A stretch of DNA of 64,000 bases from Pseudomonas sp. S30 (GCF_016518545.1 NZ_JACVTO010000017.1:1-64000); one strand, 5' to 3'. Positions 7,450-16,599 are shown, numbered from the stretch's first letter. A program made the numbers and translations. Notes: a model not told the origin generated them from the sequence alone.

Positions 7450-8445
7450 ATGGATGTGACCGACCTGCTGGCCCGGGCCGTGAAGGCCGGGGCATCGGAT
7501 GTACACTTGGTCGCGAGCCAGGCGCCGCTGTGGCGCCTGGACGGCGAATTGCAGCGCCTGGAGCAGGAGCGCCTATGTGACGAGGCGCTGATGCGGGGTC
7601 TGGCGCCCTGGCTGAGCGATGCCCTGCGGGCGCAGTGGCTGAGCGGGGACGAGGTGGACCTGGCCATCGACTGCGCGGCCTTCGGGCGTGCCCGCCTGAG
7701 CCTGTTCAGGCAATACCATGGCCTTGCCGCCAGTGCCCGCCTGATCGCCGCGGACGTTCCCACGGTCGAAGCGCTGGCGCTCGATGATGTGTATCAAGAA
7801 GTTTCTCGGTGTGAGGGCGGCCTGGTGCTGGTGGGCGGCGCGACCGGCAGCGGCAAGTCCAGCACCCTGGCCGCCCTGATCGCGCAGCTGGCGCGCGATC
7901 GCGGCGGGCACACCATCACCCTGGAAGATCCGCTGGAGTTTCTCCACCGCTCCGGCTGCGGGCTCATCACCCAGCGCGAGATCGGTCGCCACAGCCAGGA
8001 TTTCGCCCAAGGCCTGCGCAGCGCGCTGCGCCAGGACCCGGACGTGATCATGATCGGCGAACTGCGTGACCTGGACAGCATTCGCCTGGCTCTGCGCGCG
8101 GCGCAGACCGGGCACCTGGTGCTGGCCACCGTCCATACCCGCACGGCCGCGGGCAGTATCGATCGGCTGGTGGACGTGTTCGCGGGCGAGGAGAAATCGC
8201 TGATCCGCGCCCTGCTCGCTGACTGCCTGCAACTGGTGGTGGCGCAAGCGCTGGTCCGCCGTGTGGGTGGCGGGCGAGTGGCGGTGCGAGAGGTGCTGGT
8301 GGCCAGCCCCGCGGTACGCAACCTGATCCGTGAAGGGCGCGTGGCCCAGTTGCAGTCGGCGATGCAGGCTGGCGCAGCGCAAGGCATGGTGACGATGGAG
8401 GAGGCGCGACGACGTTTGCAGGCAGGCGGGGTGGTACTGGGCTAG
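7450..8445 (+). CDS. pilT: PilT-like type IV pilus retraction ATPase
   Basis: PilT ATPases power pilus retraction. The start is taken at ATG 7450 because GGGGAG sits directly upstream; an in-frame TTG at 7438 is unlikely. The 331-residue protein has Walker A GGATGSGKSS, the Walker B region DPDVIMIGELRD, the His-containing segment GHLVLATVHTRTAA and the PilT C-terminal motif near AVRNLIREGRVAQ. The last motif argues for PilT over PilB. It is slightly shorter than classical PilT (about 344) and no pilU follows; the next gene converges. With the secretin operon at 19.3 kb it may serve a reduced pilus or DNA-uptake machine. Confidence 0.87.
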   Translation: MDVTDLLARAVKAGASDVHLVASQAPLWRLDGELQRLEQERLCDEALMRGLAPWLSDALRAQWLSGDEVDLAIDCAAFGRARLSLFRQYHGLAASARLIAADVPTVEALALDDVYQEVSRCEGGLVLVGGATGSGKSSTLAALIAQLARDRGGHTITLEDPLEFLHRSGCGLITQREIGRHSQDFAQGLRSALRQDPDVIMIGELRDLDSIRLALRAAQTGHLVLATVHTRTAAGSIDRLVDVFAGEEKSLIRALLADCLQLVVAQALVRRVGGGRVAVREVLVASPAVRNLIREGRVAQLQSAMQAGAAQGMVTMEEARRRLQAGGVVLG

Positions 8446-8503
8446 CTCAACCCTGCGGCCCTATCCAGGCGTAATCCGCCAGGAAGGGCAGGGCAGGGCG
8501 GAC

Positions 8504-9136
8504 TCAGCGCTTGGCCAGCCGCAGAGCTTGCTGTTCCTTGGGCAGTACGCGCTTGGCGACCACGTAGTGCTGCTGCCAGTAGGGCTTGTCCAGGCTGTCG
8601 ATGGTCACCCGCTTGCCGGTGCGCGGCGCGTGGATGAAGCGCTCGTTGCCCAGATAGATGGCGACATGGTTGACCTGCCGGCTCTTGATGTTGAAGAAAA
8701 TCAGATCGCCCGGTTTGAGGTCCTTGCGCTCGACCTTCACGCCATGGCCCTGGGCCATGGCCGTGGAGGAACGCGGCAGGTCGAGATTGGCCACGTCGTT
8801 GAAGGCGTATTTGACCAGGCCGCTGCAGTCCAGGCCCTTACCGGGCGTGGTGCCGCCCCAGCGATAAGGCGTGCCAAGCGCGTTGACCGCACGGCTGAGC
8901 ACCTGGCTGCTCTGCTTGGGCGCTGCGGCGGCGACCTTCGGTGCAGGACGTTTGGCGGCATTGCCAGGACGTGCGTGCAGGGCGACGTGCTTGACGGGGC
9001 TGCGTTGGACGGTTGCATCGGCGTTGGTGGTGTAGCCGGTGAAGCCGTTGGGAAGTCTTTGCTCACGGTTGGTGGCGTGGGCGGCCAGGGGTAACAAAAG
9101 GCAGAGGGTCAGCCATGTCTTGAAAGAAGGCGGCAT
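8504..9136 (-). CDS. NlpC/P60 family cell-wall peptidase
   Basis: NlpC/P60 (C40) peptidases cleave peptidoglycan stem peptides, usually in the periplasm. The 210-residue protein starts with a signal peptide (residues 1-21, ending LAAHA). A low-complexity linker leads into the catalytic domain from about residue 77, with Cys104 in LDCSGLVKY, His157 in NHVAIYLG and His169 in FIHAPRTG. All three expected catalytic positions are present, so it should be active. It reads against the pilT-like gene and is monocistronic. Confidence 0.88.
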   Translation of the reverse strand: MPPSFKTWLTLCLLLPLAAHATNREQRLPNGFTGYTTNADATVQRSPVKHVALHARPGNAAKRPAPKVAAAAPKQSSQVLSRAVNALGTPYRWGGTTPGKGLDCSGLVKYAFNDVANLDLPRSSTAMAQGHGVKVERKDLKPGDLIFFNIKSRQVNHVAIYLGNERFIHAPRTGKRVTIDSLDKPYWQQHYVVAKRVLPKEQQALRLAKR

Positions 9137-9302
9137 AGATGAAGCTCTTATGATGGTTATGAAGGTTGGCGCGCAACTTTATAACAGCTTTTCGATCAAA
9201 AACTGATCCGTTGGTCGTCTCGGCGATTACCATACGTCGGGACATCACCTGAAAGTCACATCGCTCTCAAGAAAATTTTCGGCTATCCCGCGAGGTAACA
9301 GC

Positions 9303-9722
9303 ATGAATACATACGAACAGGGTGCGCCGTTGCACGATACCCACAGCAAGGTGATCGGCTACCTGTTGTGGATCTTCGGCTTCACCGGCTCCCATCGTTT
9401 CTACTACGGCAAGCCCATCACCGGCACGATCTGGTTCTTGACCCTGGGGCTGCTGGGCATCGGCTGGCTGATCGACCTGTTTCTGATCCCGTCCATGGAT
9501 CGTGAAGCCGACCTGCGCTTTCAACCCGGCCCGGTGAACTACTCGGTGGCCTGGCTGCTGCTGACGTTCCTGGGGATCTTCGGCATCCATCGCCTGTACC
9601 AGGGTAAGTGGATCAGCGCCATCGTCTACTTCTTCACCGGCGGGTTGTTCCTGCTGGGCGTGCTGTACGACTTCTGGACACTCAACAGCCAGATCTCCAC
9701 GATCAATCGCGAGCGGGTATGA
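9303..9722 (+). CDS. TM2 domain (NINE) membrane protein
   Basis: This 139-residue membrane protein contains a tandem TM2-type arrangement. Each half has a short hairpin of two membrane helices with the motif GSHRFYYGKPITG (first half) and GIHRLYQGKWISA (second half), followed by DLFLIPSM and DFWTLN. TM2 proteins are widespread and lack a defined bacterial function. It is monocistronic, with GAGGTAA upstream of the ATG, and converges on the SPOR-domain gene across a hairpin. Confidence 0.85.
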   Translation: MNTYEQGAPLHDTHSKVIGYLLWIFGFTGSHRFYYGKPITGTIWFLTLGLLGIGWLIDLFLIPSMDREADLRFQPGPVNYSVAWLLLTFLGIFGIHRLYQGKWISAIVYFFTGGLFLLGVLYDFWTLNSQISTINRERV

Positions 9723-9725
9723 AAA

Positions 9726-9754
9726 AAGGCCCTGTCGCGATGCGGCAGGGCCTT
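9726..9754 (-). terminator. Rho-independent terminator of the SPOR/argS transcript
   Basis: AAGGCCCTG (9726-9734) pairs with CAGGGCCTT (9746-9754) around an 11-base loop. Reading the minus strand, the stem is followed by a run of six T, so it mainly serves the leftward genes. It also lies 4 bases after the TM2 stop codon and may act weakly in the other direction. Confidence 0.85.
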
Positions 9755-9758
9755 GGGT

Positions 9759-10457
9759 TCACTGGCGGGTCTGGCGCTGCTGCAACAGCAGGTTGCTGAA
9801 GCCGGCACCGGCCAATTGCTTCTGCGCCACGGTCAATTGTTCGCGGTTGCTGAATGGCCCGACCAGCACGCGGTACCAGGTCTCGTCCTTCACCGTGCCA
9901 GACTCCACCTTCACCACCTGGCCCAGCAGGATGATCTGCGCCCGCACCTTGTCGGCATCGGCCTGCTTGCGGAACGAGCCGGCCTGCAGGAAATACTGTG
10001 TGGTGGCGGCCGGCTTGATCACCGGTGGCGCTGGTGGTGGCGTCTGGCCAGACAGTGCCGCCTGGGCGCGTGCGGTGTCGATCTTCGCCGCCTCGGCCGG
10101 GGTGACCGGTGTGGTCGGCTGGGCAGGCACCGGCGGCGTCTTCTCCGGCACTGCCTCCGGCGGCACGATCACCTCCGATTCCGGCAGCAAGGTGTAGAAA
10201 TCGTACTTGGGCTTGATCGGCTGCGGCGTCGTGGCCGTGGTGGCTTTGCCGGCCTCGGCGATCTTCGCTGGCTTCTGCTGCTCTGGCTTGGCACGCTTGA
10301 TGTCGTCACCGCCCGGTTCGAGCTTCATCAGGAACACCACGAAGGCGCCTATGGTGAGGCCGATCGCCAGCCAGATCCAGCCAGGGATCGGCTGCTTGGC
10401 AGGCGGCTGGTGGCGACTGGCGCCGCGCTTGGGTGCGGGTTTTTTCTTGGCGGCCAA
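9759..10457 (-). CDS. SPOR-domain membrane protein, FtsN-like
   Basis: SPOR domains bind denuded septal peptidoglycan, so this is a probable cell-division-associated protein. The 232-residue bitopic protein has a basic cytoplasmic tail (AAKKKPAPKRGASRHQPP), one membrane span at about residues 28-46, a Pro/Ala/Lys-rich periplasmic linker, and a SPOR domain in the last 80 residues (YFLQAGSFRKQADADKVRAQ, then VLVGPFSNREQL). The start is a TTG at 10455-10457, one base after the argS stop, with GGAG inside the end of argS. Topology and gene position match the protein often annotated FtsN beside argS, though orthology with E. coli FtsN is not proved. Confidence 0.87.
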   Translation of the reverse strand: MAAKKKPAPKRGASRHQPPAKQPIPGWIWLAIGLTIGAFVVFLMKLEPGGDDIKRAKPEQQKPAKIAEAGKATTATTPQPIKPKYDFYTLLPESEVIVPPEAVPEKTPPVPAQPTTPVTPAEAAKIDTARAQAALSGQTPPPAPPVIKPAATTQYFLQAGSFRKQADADKVRAQIILLGQVVKVESGTVKDETWYRVLVGPFSNREQLTVAQKQLAGAGFSNLLLQQRQTRQ

Positions 10458-10458
10458 C

Positions 10459-12195
10459 TTACATGCGCTCCAGGGTTTCCAGGCCGAGCAGATCCAGACC
10501 CTGCTTGAGGGTGCGGCCGGTCAGCGCGGCGAGACGCAGACGGCTTTGCTGCTGCTCGGCGGTGTCTGCGGAAAGAATCGGGCAGTGTTCGTAGAAGCTG
10601 GAGAACAGACCCGCCAGGTCGTAGAGGTAGCTGCACAGCACGTGCGGCGTGCCTTTGTCAGCGACGGCGTTGAGCACTTCGCCGAACTGCGCCAGGCGGG
10701 CGGCCAGGTCCTGCTCGTGGGGGGCCTGCAACAGGATGTCGCCTTCGGCCTGCTCGAAGCGCTTGCCCAGCTTGCGGAACACGCCAGCCACACGGGTGTA
10801 GGCGTACAGCAGGTAGGGCGCGGTGTTGCCTTCGAAGTTGAGCATCAGCTCGAAGTTGAAGCTGTAGTCGCTGGTGCGGTGCTTGGACAGGTCGGCATAT
10901 TTCACCGCGCCGATGCCCACCACCTCGCCGATGCGGCGCAGTTCGTCTTCGCTCAGGTCCGGGTTCTTTTCCTTGACCAGCGCATAGGCGCGCTCCTTGG
11001 CTTCGGTCAGCAGGTCGACCAGCTTCACGGTGCCGCCGTCACGGGTCTTGAACGGACGACCGTCGGCGCCGTTCATGGTGCCGAAGCCCATGTGCTCCAT
11101 TTTCATCGGGTGGCCGACGAAGCCGGCGCGACGGGCGACCTCGAACACCTGGTTGAAGTGCAGAGCCTGGCGCTGGTCGACGAAGTACAGGGCGCGGTCG
11201 GCCTTCAGCACATTGCTGCGGTAGCGTACGGCAGCCAGGTCAGTGGTGGCATAGAGGTAACCACCGTCGGCTTTCTGCACGATCACCGGCAGGGGGTCGC
11301 CTTCGCTGTTCTTGAACTCGTCGAGGAACACGCACTGGGCACCCTGGCTCTCGACCAGCAGACCAGAGGCCTTGAGGTCGGCGACCACCTGGGCCAGGTC
11401 GTCGTTGTAGGCGCTCTCGCCCATCACGTCGGCCATGGTCAGCTTGACGTTGAGCAGCTCGTAGGTTTTCTGGCAGTGCGACAGCGAGATGTCCTTGAAA
11501 CGTGTCCACAGGGCCAGGCACTCGGGATCGCCAGCCTGCAGCTTGACCACCAGGCCGCGGGCACGGGTGGCGAAGTCTTCGGACTCGTCGAAACGCTTCT
11601 TCGCCGCGCGGTAGAAGTTCTCCAGGTCCGACAGCTCGTCGCTGGTGATCGGATTTTCCTGCAAGTAGGCCAGCAGCATGCCGAACTGGGTGCCCCAGTC
11701 GCCGACGTGGTTCTGGCGGATCACCCTGTCACCGAGGAACTCGAGCACCCGCGCGACGCTGTCGCCGATGATGGTCGAGCGCAGATGGCCGACGTGCATT
11801 TCCTTGGCCAGGTTGGGGGCCGACAGGTCGACCACCACTTTTTCCGCAGCACCCGCCTTGCGTACGCCCAGATGCGGGTCGGCCAGTGCCGCGCCCAGGC
11901 GCTGGGCCAGCGCATCGGTGTTCTGGAAGAAGTTGAGGAAGCCGGGACCGGCGATCTCCACCTTGCTGACTTCAGTGCTAATCGGCAGCGCGGCGATCAG
12001 CTTCTCGGCCAGATCGCGAGGCTTCATGCCGGCCGGCTTGGCCAGCATCATGGCGATATTGCTGGCGAAGTCGCCGTGGGTCTTGTCACGGGCGTTTTCC
12101 ACCTGGATCGATGGCGACAACCCTTCAGGCAGCACACCGTCGGTGACGAGTTGGGCAAGGGCTTGCTGGATCAGCTGACGGATGGTGTCTTTCAT
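10459..12195 (-). CDS. argS: Arginyl-tRNA synthetase
   Basis: ArgRS charges tRNA-Arg with arginine. The 578-residue protein has the N-terminal additional domain (residues 1-110), the class I HIGH-type motif in APNLAKEMHVGHLRST near residues 125-140, and the C-terminal DALR anticodon-binding domain ending RTLKQGLDLLGLETLERM. The KMSKS loop is degenerate (GRPFKTRDGG), as usual for this enzyme. It starts with ATG at 12195 and is followed at once by the SPOR gene. Confidence 0.97.
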   Translation of the reverse strand: MKDTIRQLIQQALAQLVTDGVLPEGLSPSIQVENARDKTHGDFASNIAMMLAKPAGMKPRDLAEKLIAALPISTEVSKVEIAGPGFLNFFQNTDALAQRLGAALADPHLGVRKAGAAEKVVVDLSAPNLAKEMHVGHLRSTIIGDSVARVLEFLGDRVIRQNHVGDWGTQFGMLLAYLQENPITSDELSDLENFYRAAKKRFDESEDFATRARGLVVKLQAGDPECLALWTRFKDISLSHCQKTYELLNVKLTMADVMGESAYNDDLAQVVADLKASGLLVESQGAQCVFLDEFKNSEGDPLPVIVQKADGGYLYATTDLAAVRYRSNVLKADRALYFVDQRQALHFNQVFEVARRAGFVGHPMKMEHMGFGTMNGADGRPFKTRDGGTVKLVDLLTEAKERAYALVKEKNPDLSEDELRRIGEVVGIGAVKYADLSKHRTSDYSFNFELMLNFEGNTAPYLLYAYTRVAGVFRKLGKRFEQAEGDILLQAPHEQDLAARLAQFGEVLNAVADKGTPHVLCSYLYDLAGLFSSFYEHCPILSADTAEQQQSRLRLAALTGRTLKQGLDLLGLETLERM

Positions 12196-12263
12196 CGGGT
12201 TCTCTTTTCGACCGCAAGCGCGGTGAGCGCTTCGATGCGCAGGTGGAAAAACTGGGCATTATC

Positions 12264-12291
12264 CGTGCTTGAGCCCTGTGGCTCAAGCACG
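12264..12291. repeat. Perfect 12-bp inverted repeat between priA and argS
   Basis: CGTGCTTGAGCC (12264-12275) and GGCTCAAGCACG (12280-12291) are exact reverse complements with a CTGT loop. It sits in the 149-base gap after priA and before argS. No T-run follows on either strand, so a standard terminator is doubtful; an RNA hairpin or protein site is possible. Confidence 0.65.
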
Positions 12292-12344
12292 TAGCGGCAA
12301 GTGGCAAGCGCCAGGGACCCGCGCGGCCAGCGCAGGTGCGTCGT

Positions 12345-14564
12345 TCAATAGAGATCGACCGGGTCGACATCCATCGACCAGCGCACCTGCCGCCCCGAAG
12401 GCAGCTGCTCGATCTCCAGCAGCAGGGCGCTGATCAACCGGTGCAGCGGCGCGCGGGCGCTGGCCTGGAGCAGAAATTGGGCGCGGTAACGCCCGGCTCG
12501 CCGCTCCATGGGTGCCGGCACCGGGCCGAGCAGTTCGATGCCTTGCAGGGCGAACTGGGCCAGCAGGCGCTCGGCCGCCGCGCAGGCTTCGTCGAGAAAG
12601 CCCTCCGCCTGGCCCGGCTTGTGCGCCTCGGCGCGCAGCAGCGCCAGGTGCGCGAAAGGGGGCAGTCCTGCGGCCCGGCGTTCGCTCAGGGCCTGCTCGG
12701 CGAAGGCGAAGTAGCCCTGCTCGGTCAACTGTACCAGCAGCGGGTGCTCTGCCAGGTGGGTCTGCACGATCACCTTGCCAGGCTCCTCGGCGCGTCCCGC
12801 GCGCCCGGCGACCTGCACGATCAACTGCGCCATGCGCTCGCTGGCGCGGAAATCGCCGGAGAACAGCCCGCCATCGGCGTCGAGAATCGCCACCAGGGTC
12901 ACCCGTGGGAAATGATGGCCTTTGGCGAGCATCTGCGTGCCGACCAGAATGCTCGGCTGGCCGCGCTGGATGGTGGTGAACAGCTGCTGCATGGCGTCCT
13001 TGCGCGAGGTGCTGTCGCGGTCCACGCGCAGCACCGGGTAGTCGGGGAACAAGGTCTTCAGGCGTTCCTCGGCGCGCTCGGTGCCGGCGCCGACCGGGCG
13101 CAGGTCGACATGGGCGCACTGCGGGCATTGCAGCGGCAGGCGCTCCTCGAAACCGCAGTGATGGCAGCGCAGCAGCCCCGAGCGCTGGTGCACGGTCATG
13201 CGTGCATCGCAGCGCGGGCATTCGGACAGCCAGCCGCAATCGTGGCACAGCAGGGTCGGGGCGAAGCCGCGACGGTTGAGGAACACCAGGACCTGCTGGC
13301 CGGCCGCCAGGGTCTGGCCGATGGCCTGTTGCAGAGGCCCGCTGATGCCGCTGTCCAGGGGCAGGCTGCGCACATCCAGGCGCATGAACCGCGGCGCGCG
13401 GGCGCCACCGGCGCGTTGCTGCATGCGCAGCAGCCCATAGCGGCCGGTGTAGGCGTTGTGCAGGCTTTCCAGCGAAGGCGTCGCCGAACCCAGCAGGATC
13501 GGAATGTTTTCCTGATGCGCACGCACCACGGCGAGGTCGCGGGCGTGATAGCGCAGGCCTTCCTGCTGCTTGTAGGAGCCGTCGTGCTCCTCGTCGACGA
13601 TGATCAGGCCCGGATGCTTCATTGGCGTGAACAGCGCCGAGCGGGTGCCGATGATGATGTCGGCCTCGCCATCGCGGGCCGCCAGCCAGGCATCCAGACG
13701 TTCGCGGTCGTTGACCGCCGAGTGCAGCAGGGCGATGCGGGCGTTGAAGCGCTGCTCGAAGCGCGCCAGGGTCTGCGGGCCGAGGTTGATCTCCGGAATC
13801 AGGATCAGCGCTTGCTTGCCGGCTTCCAGGGTTTCGCGGATCAGTTGCAGGTAGACCTCGGTCTTGCCGCTGCCGGTGACCCCGGCCAGCAGGAACGCGT
13901 GATAGCTGTCCAGGCCCGAACGCACGGCCTCGAAGGCGGCGCGCTGCTCTTCGTTGAGCGGCAGCTCCGGCTGGGCCAGCCAGTGCTCGTGCCGCGGCGG
14001 CGGCAGGTGACGGCGCACCTCGACCTGCACCAGCTCCTTGGCCAGCAGCAGGTCGAGGCTGTCCTTGTTCAGCGCCAGTTTGCTCAGCAGGCTGTGGGCC
14101 ACGCCGTGGGGATGCTGGGCCAGGGTCTGCAACGATTCCTTTTGCCGGGGTGCACGGGCGATGCGCGGGTCGTCCAGGCGCGCACCGGGGGTGACGTGCC
14201 AGAAACGCTCCTGGCGCACCTCGGCCGCTTCGCCCTGGCGCAGCAGTACAGGCAATGCCCAGCTCAGCGTGTCGCCCAGGGCGTGCTGATAATAGTGGGC
14301 GGTCCACAGGCACAGCTTGAACAGGGCTGGGGGAAGAGGGGACTCGAGGTCCAGCAGCTCGCTGGCGTACTTGAGCTTGTCGGCAGGCACTTCGCTCTGG
14401 GAGACGACTTCCACCAGCACACCGATCATTTCGCGGCGTCCGAACGGCACGCGCAAGCGCATGCCCGGGGTCAGGGTCTGGCGCGCCATCGCGGCGGTCG
14501 CTCGGTAGTCGAACAGGCGGCGCAGGGGCGAGGGCAGGGCGAGGCGCAGAATGACGTCAGGCAC
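12345..14564 (-). CDS. priA: Primosomal replication restart helicase PriA
   Basis: PriA recognises stalled forks and D-loops, reloads the replisome and unwinds the lagging strand 3' to 5'. The 739-residue protein begins with GTG at 14564 (MPDVILRLALPS). It shows Walker A GVTGSGKTEVYL, Walker B DEEHDGSYKQ, a zinc-binding insertion with paired cysteines (CHDCGWLSECPRC, then CHHCGF and CPQC), and helicase motifs V/VI (LVGTQMLAKGHHFP, IVQVAGRAGRAEEPG). Length and domain order are normal. It diverges from rpmE. Confidence 0.97.
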   Translation of the reverse strand: MPDVILRLALPSPLRRLFDYRATAAMARQTLTPGMRLRVPFGRREMIGVLVEVVSQSEVPADKLKYASELLDLESPLPPALFKLCLWTAHYYQHALGDTLSWALPVLLRQGEAAEVRQERFWHVTPGARLDDPRIARAPRQKESLQTLAQHPHGVAHSLLSKLALNKDSLDLLLAKELVQVEVRRHLPPPRHEHWLAQPELPLNEEQRAAFEAVRSGLDSYHAFLLAGVTGSGKTEVYLQLIRETLEAGKQALILIPEINLGPQTLARFEQRFNARIALLHSAVNDRERLDAWLAARDGEADIIIGTRSALFTPMKHPGLIIVDEEHDGSYKQQEGLRYHARDLAVVRAHQENIPILLGSATPSLESLHNAYTGRYGLLRMQQRAGGARAPRFMRLDVRSLPLDSGISGPLQQAIGQTLAAGQQVLVFLNRRGFAPTLLCHDCGWLSECPRCDARMTVHQRSGLLRCHHCGFEERLPLQCPQCAHVDLRPVGAGTERAEERLKTLFPDYPVLRVDRDSTSRKDAMQQLFTTIQRGQPSILVGTQMLAKGHHFPRVTLVAILDADGGLFSGDFRASERMAQLIVQVAGRAGRAEEPGKVIVQTHLAEHPLLVQLTEQGYFAFAEQALSERRAAGLPPFAHLALLRAEAHKPGQAEGFLDEACAAAERLLAQFALQGIELLGPVPAPMERRAGRYRAQFLLQASARAPLHRLISALLLEIEQLPSGRQVRWSMDVDPVDLY

Positions 14565-14628
14565 GCAGCAGTCTTCATCGAGGGAGGTCGCACGAGCCTA
14601 GCAGACGACAGCCGGTGCAAGCGACATC

Positions 14629-14656
14629 TTGCACTGGTGCCTGGCTCTGGTATTAT
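14629..14656 (+). promoter_or_regulatory. Sigma70 promoter for rpmE
   Basis: TTGCAC (14629-14634) and TATTAT (14651-14656) are separated by 16 bases. The pair lies about 70 bases before the rpmE ATG, in the gap with priA on the other strand. This is the clearest housekeeping promoter in the window. Confidence 0.65.
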
Positions 14657-14726
14657 TTGCCGCCTAATTACGTGCGGTATTCAACAATAGGTGTTGGGTG
14701 GCGGCACGCAGCTCGAGGAAGTGACC

Positions 14727-14942
14727 ATGAAAACCGATATTCATCCGAACTACGAAGTAGTTGCAGTCACCTGCAGCTGCGGCAGCAAATTCGAAACCCG
14801 TTCGACCCTGGCCAAGCCTCTGTCGATCGACGTCTGCTCCCAGTGCCACCCGTTCTACACTGGCAAGCAGAAGGTCCTGGACACCGGTGGTCGCGTACAG
14901 AAGTTCGCCGATCGCTTCGGTACCTTCGGTGCCAAGAAGTAA
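14727..14942 (+). CDS. rpmE: 50S ribosomal protein L31 (zinc-binding form)
   Basis: L31 is a small protein of the large ribosomal subunit. The start is MKTDIHPNYE at 14727; an upstream in-frame start would add a non-conserved leader. The 71-residue protein keeps the cysteine pairs of the C+ form (CSCGS at residues 14-18 and CSQCHPFYTGKQK), indicating zinc binding. A zinc-independent paralogue, if present, is elsewhere. A strong promoter precedes it and a terminator follows. Confidence 0.95.
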   Translation: MKTDIHPNYEVVAVTCSCGSKFETRSTLAKPLSIDVCSQCHPFYTGKQKVLDTGGRVQKFADRFGTFGAKK

Positions 14943-14986
14943 TCATGCACCTGGCGAAGCCTGCGGGCTTCGCACCGTTGCTGAAG

Positions 14987-15012
14987 AAGGCGCCCCCTGC
15001 GGGCGCCTTTTT
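14987..15012 (+). terminator. Rho-independent terminator of rpmE
   Basis: AAGGCGCCC (14987-14995) pairs with GGGCGCCTT (15001-15009), followed by a T-run to 15012. A smaller hairpin, GCGAAGCC/GGCTTCGC at about 14954-14973, lies just before it. Confidence 0.9.
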
Positions 15013-15262
15013 CGTTTCTGATTCACCGTGGGCGGTGCAGGTGCAACAGCTGTTGGACGAGCGGGGCGCGGGGCTATAGGAAAATAGTTGTAGACACTAC
15101 GGAGCGGGATTGTACACACTCGATTCTCCCAGCCCCGTGAGGCATAGCGTAAAGTCGTAGGCCACAGGCCTTGACACTCGTGACCGGGCAGTCTTGTCGC
15201 TCCTGGGCTCTTTGCGTATCCTCGGCGGTCCGTCAGAACAGCTAACAAGCGGAATGCCCACC

Positions 15263-16531
15263 ATGTCAGACTTGAAAACCGCCGCGCTCGATTATCACGC
15301 CCAGCCTCGCCCCGGCAAACTGAGCGTGGAACTGTCCAAGCCCACTGCCACCGCCCGTGACCTCGCCCTGGCCTACAGTCCAGGTGTCGCCGAACCCGTG
15401 CGCGAAATCGGTCGCGATCCGGAGCTGGCCTACAAATACACCGGCAAAGGCAACCTGGTCGCGGTGATTTCCGACGGCACCGCCATCCTCGGCCTGGGCG
15501 ACCTGGGTCCGTTGGCCTCCAAGCCGGTCATGGAAGGCAAGGGCGTTCTGTTCAAGCGTTTCGCGGGCATCGATGTCTTCGACATCGAAGTCGAATCGGA
15601 AAGCCCGCAGGCGTTCATCGACACGGTGCGTCGCATCTCGATCACCTTCGGGGGTATCAACCTCGAAGACATCAAGGCGCCCGAATGCTTCGAAATCGAG
15701 CGTACCCTCATCGAGCAGTGCGATATCCCGGTCTTCCACGATGACCAGCATGGCACCGCCATCGTCACCGCGGCCGGCATGATCAATGCCCTGGAAATCG
15801 CGGGCAAGACCCTCGAAGACGCACAGATCGTCTGCCTGGGCGCCGGTGCTGCGGCCATTTCCTGCATGAAGCTGCTGGTGAGCATGGGCGCCAAGGTCGA
15901 GAACATCTTCATGATCGACCGCAACGGCGTGATCCACGCCGGCCGTGACGACCTGAACCAGTACAAGGCCCAGTTCGCCCATGCCACCGACAAACGCACC
16001 CTGGCTGATGCCCTGCAAGGCGCGGACGTGTTCGTCGGCCTGTCCGGTCCGAACCTGCTGAGCGCCGAGGGCCTGAAGTCCATGGCGGCCAATCCGATCG
16101 TCTTCGCCTGCTCCAACCCGGATCCGGAAATCAGCCCCGAGCTGGCCCACCAGACCCGCGACGACGTGATCATGGCCACCGGTCGTTCCGACTACCCGAA
16201 CCAGGTCAACAACGTGCTGGGCTTCCCGTTCATCTTCCGTGGTGCCCTGGACGTTCGCGCCAAGCGCATCAACGAAGAAATGAAGATCGCCGCGGCCATC
16301 GCCCTGAAGGACCTGGCCAAGCAGCCAGTGCCCAAGGAAGTTTGCGCAGCCTATGGCGTCGACGCCCTGGAATTCGGCCGTGAGTACATCATTCCGAAGC
16401 CGCTGGATGCGCGCCTGATCACCGTGGTGTCCGACGCCGTGGCCAAGGCGGCCATCGAGTCCGGCGTGGCGACCCTGCCGTATCCGAAGCACTACCCGCT
16501 CAAGAGCGTGGATGACGTGTTCAACGGCTGA
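15263..16531 (+). CDS. NAD(P)-dependent malic enzyme (short form)
   Basis: The enzyme oxidatively decarboxylates malate to pyruvate and CO2, supplying NADPH or pyruvate. The start at ATG 15263 (MSDLKTAALDYHAQPRPGKL) gives 422 residues; the frame extends upstream but conservation starts here. The malic N-terminal domain has SPGVAEPVREI, TDGTAILGLGDLGP-type sequence (here SDGTAILGLGDLGP) and the catalytic region FHDDQHGTAIV. The NAD-binding domain has CLGAGAAAISCM. It lacks the phosphotransacetylase-like C-terminal domain of MaeB, as expected for the short form near rpmE and ponA in Pseudomonas. Cofactor preference cannot be fixed from sequence alone. Confidence 0.93.
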   Translation: MSDLKTAALDYHAQPRPGKLSVELSKPTATARDLALAYSPGVAEPVREIGRDPELAYKYTGKGNLVAVISDGTAILGLGDLGPLASKPVMEGKGVLFKRFAGIDVFDIEVESESPQAFIDTVRRISITFGGINLEDIKAPECFEIERTLIEQCDIPVFHDDQHGTAIVTAAGMINALEIAGKTLEDAQIVCLGAGAAAISCMKLLVSMGAKVENIFMIDRNGVIHAGRDDLNQYKAQFAHATDKRTLADALQGADVFVGLSGPNLLSAEGLKSMAANPIVFACSNPDPEISPELAHQTRDDVIMATGRSDYPNQVNNVLGFPFIFRGALDVRAKRINEEMKIAAAIALKDLAKQPVPKEVCAAYGVDALEFGREYIIPKPLDARLITVVSDAVAKAAIESGVATLPYPKHYPLKSVDDVFNG

Positions 16532-16565
16532 TCGAGCGTAGCTCCAAGAAAACGTAGCACCAAGA

Positions 16566-16599
16566 AAAAGCCCCGGCTCGCGAGAGCCGGGGCTTTTTT
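16566..16599 (+). terminator. Rho-independent terminator after the malic enzyme
   Basis: AAAAGCCCCGGCTC (16566-16579) pairs with GAGCCGGGGCTTTT (16584-16597) around GCGA, with a six-base T-run. It is nearly symmetrical and could also stop leftward transcription from ponA. Confidence 0.95.

Noticed and set aside
6660..7763. Upstream extension of the proC frame
   Set aside because: The extension is antisense to pilT and a shifted frame of yggS; conserved ProC begins at MSKTRIAFIG.
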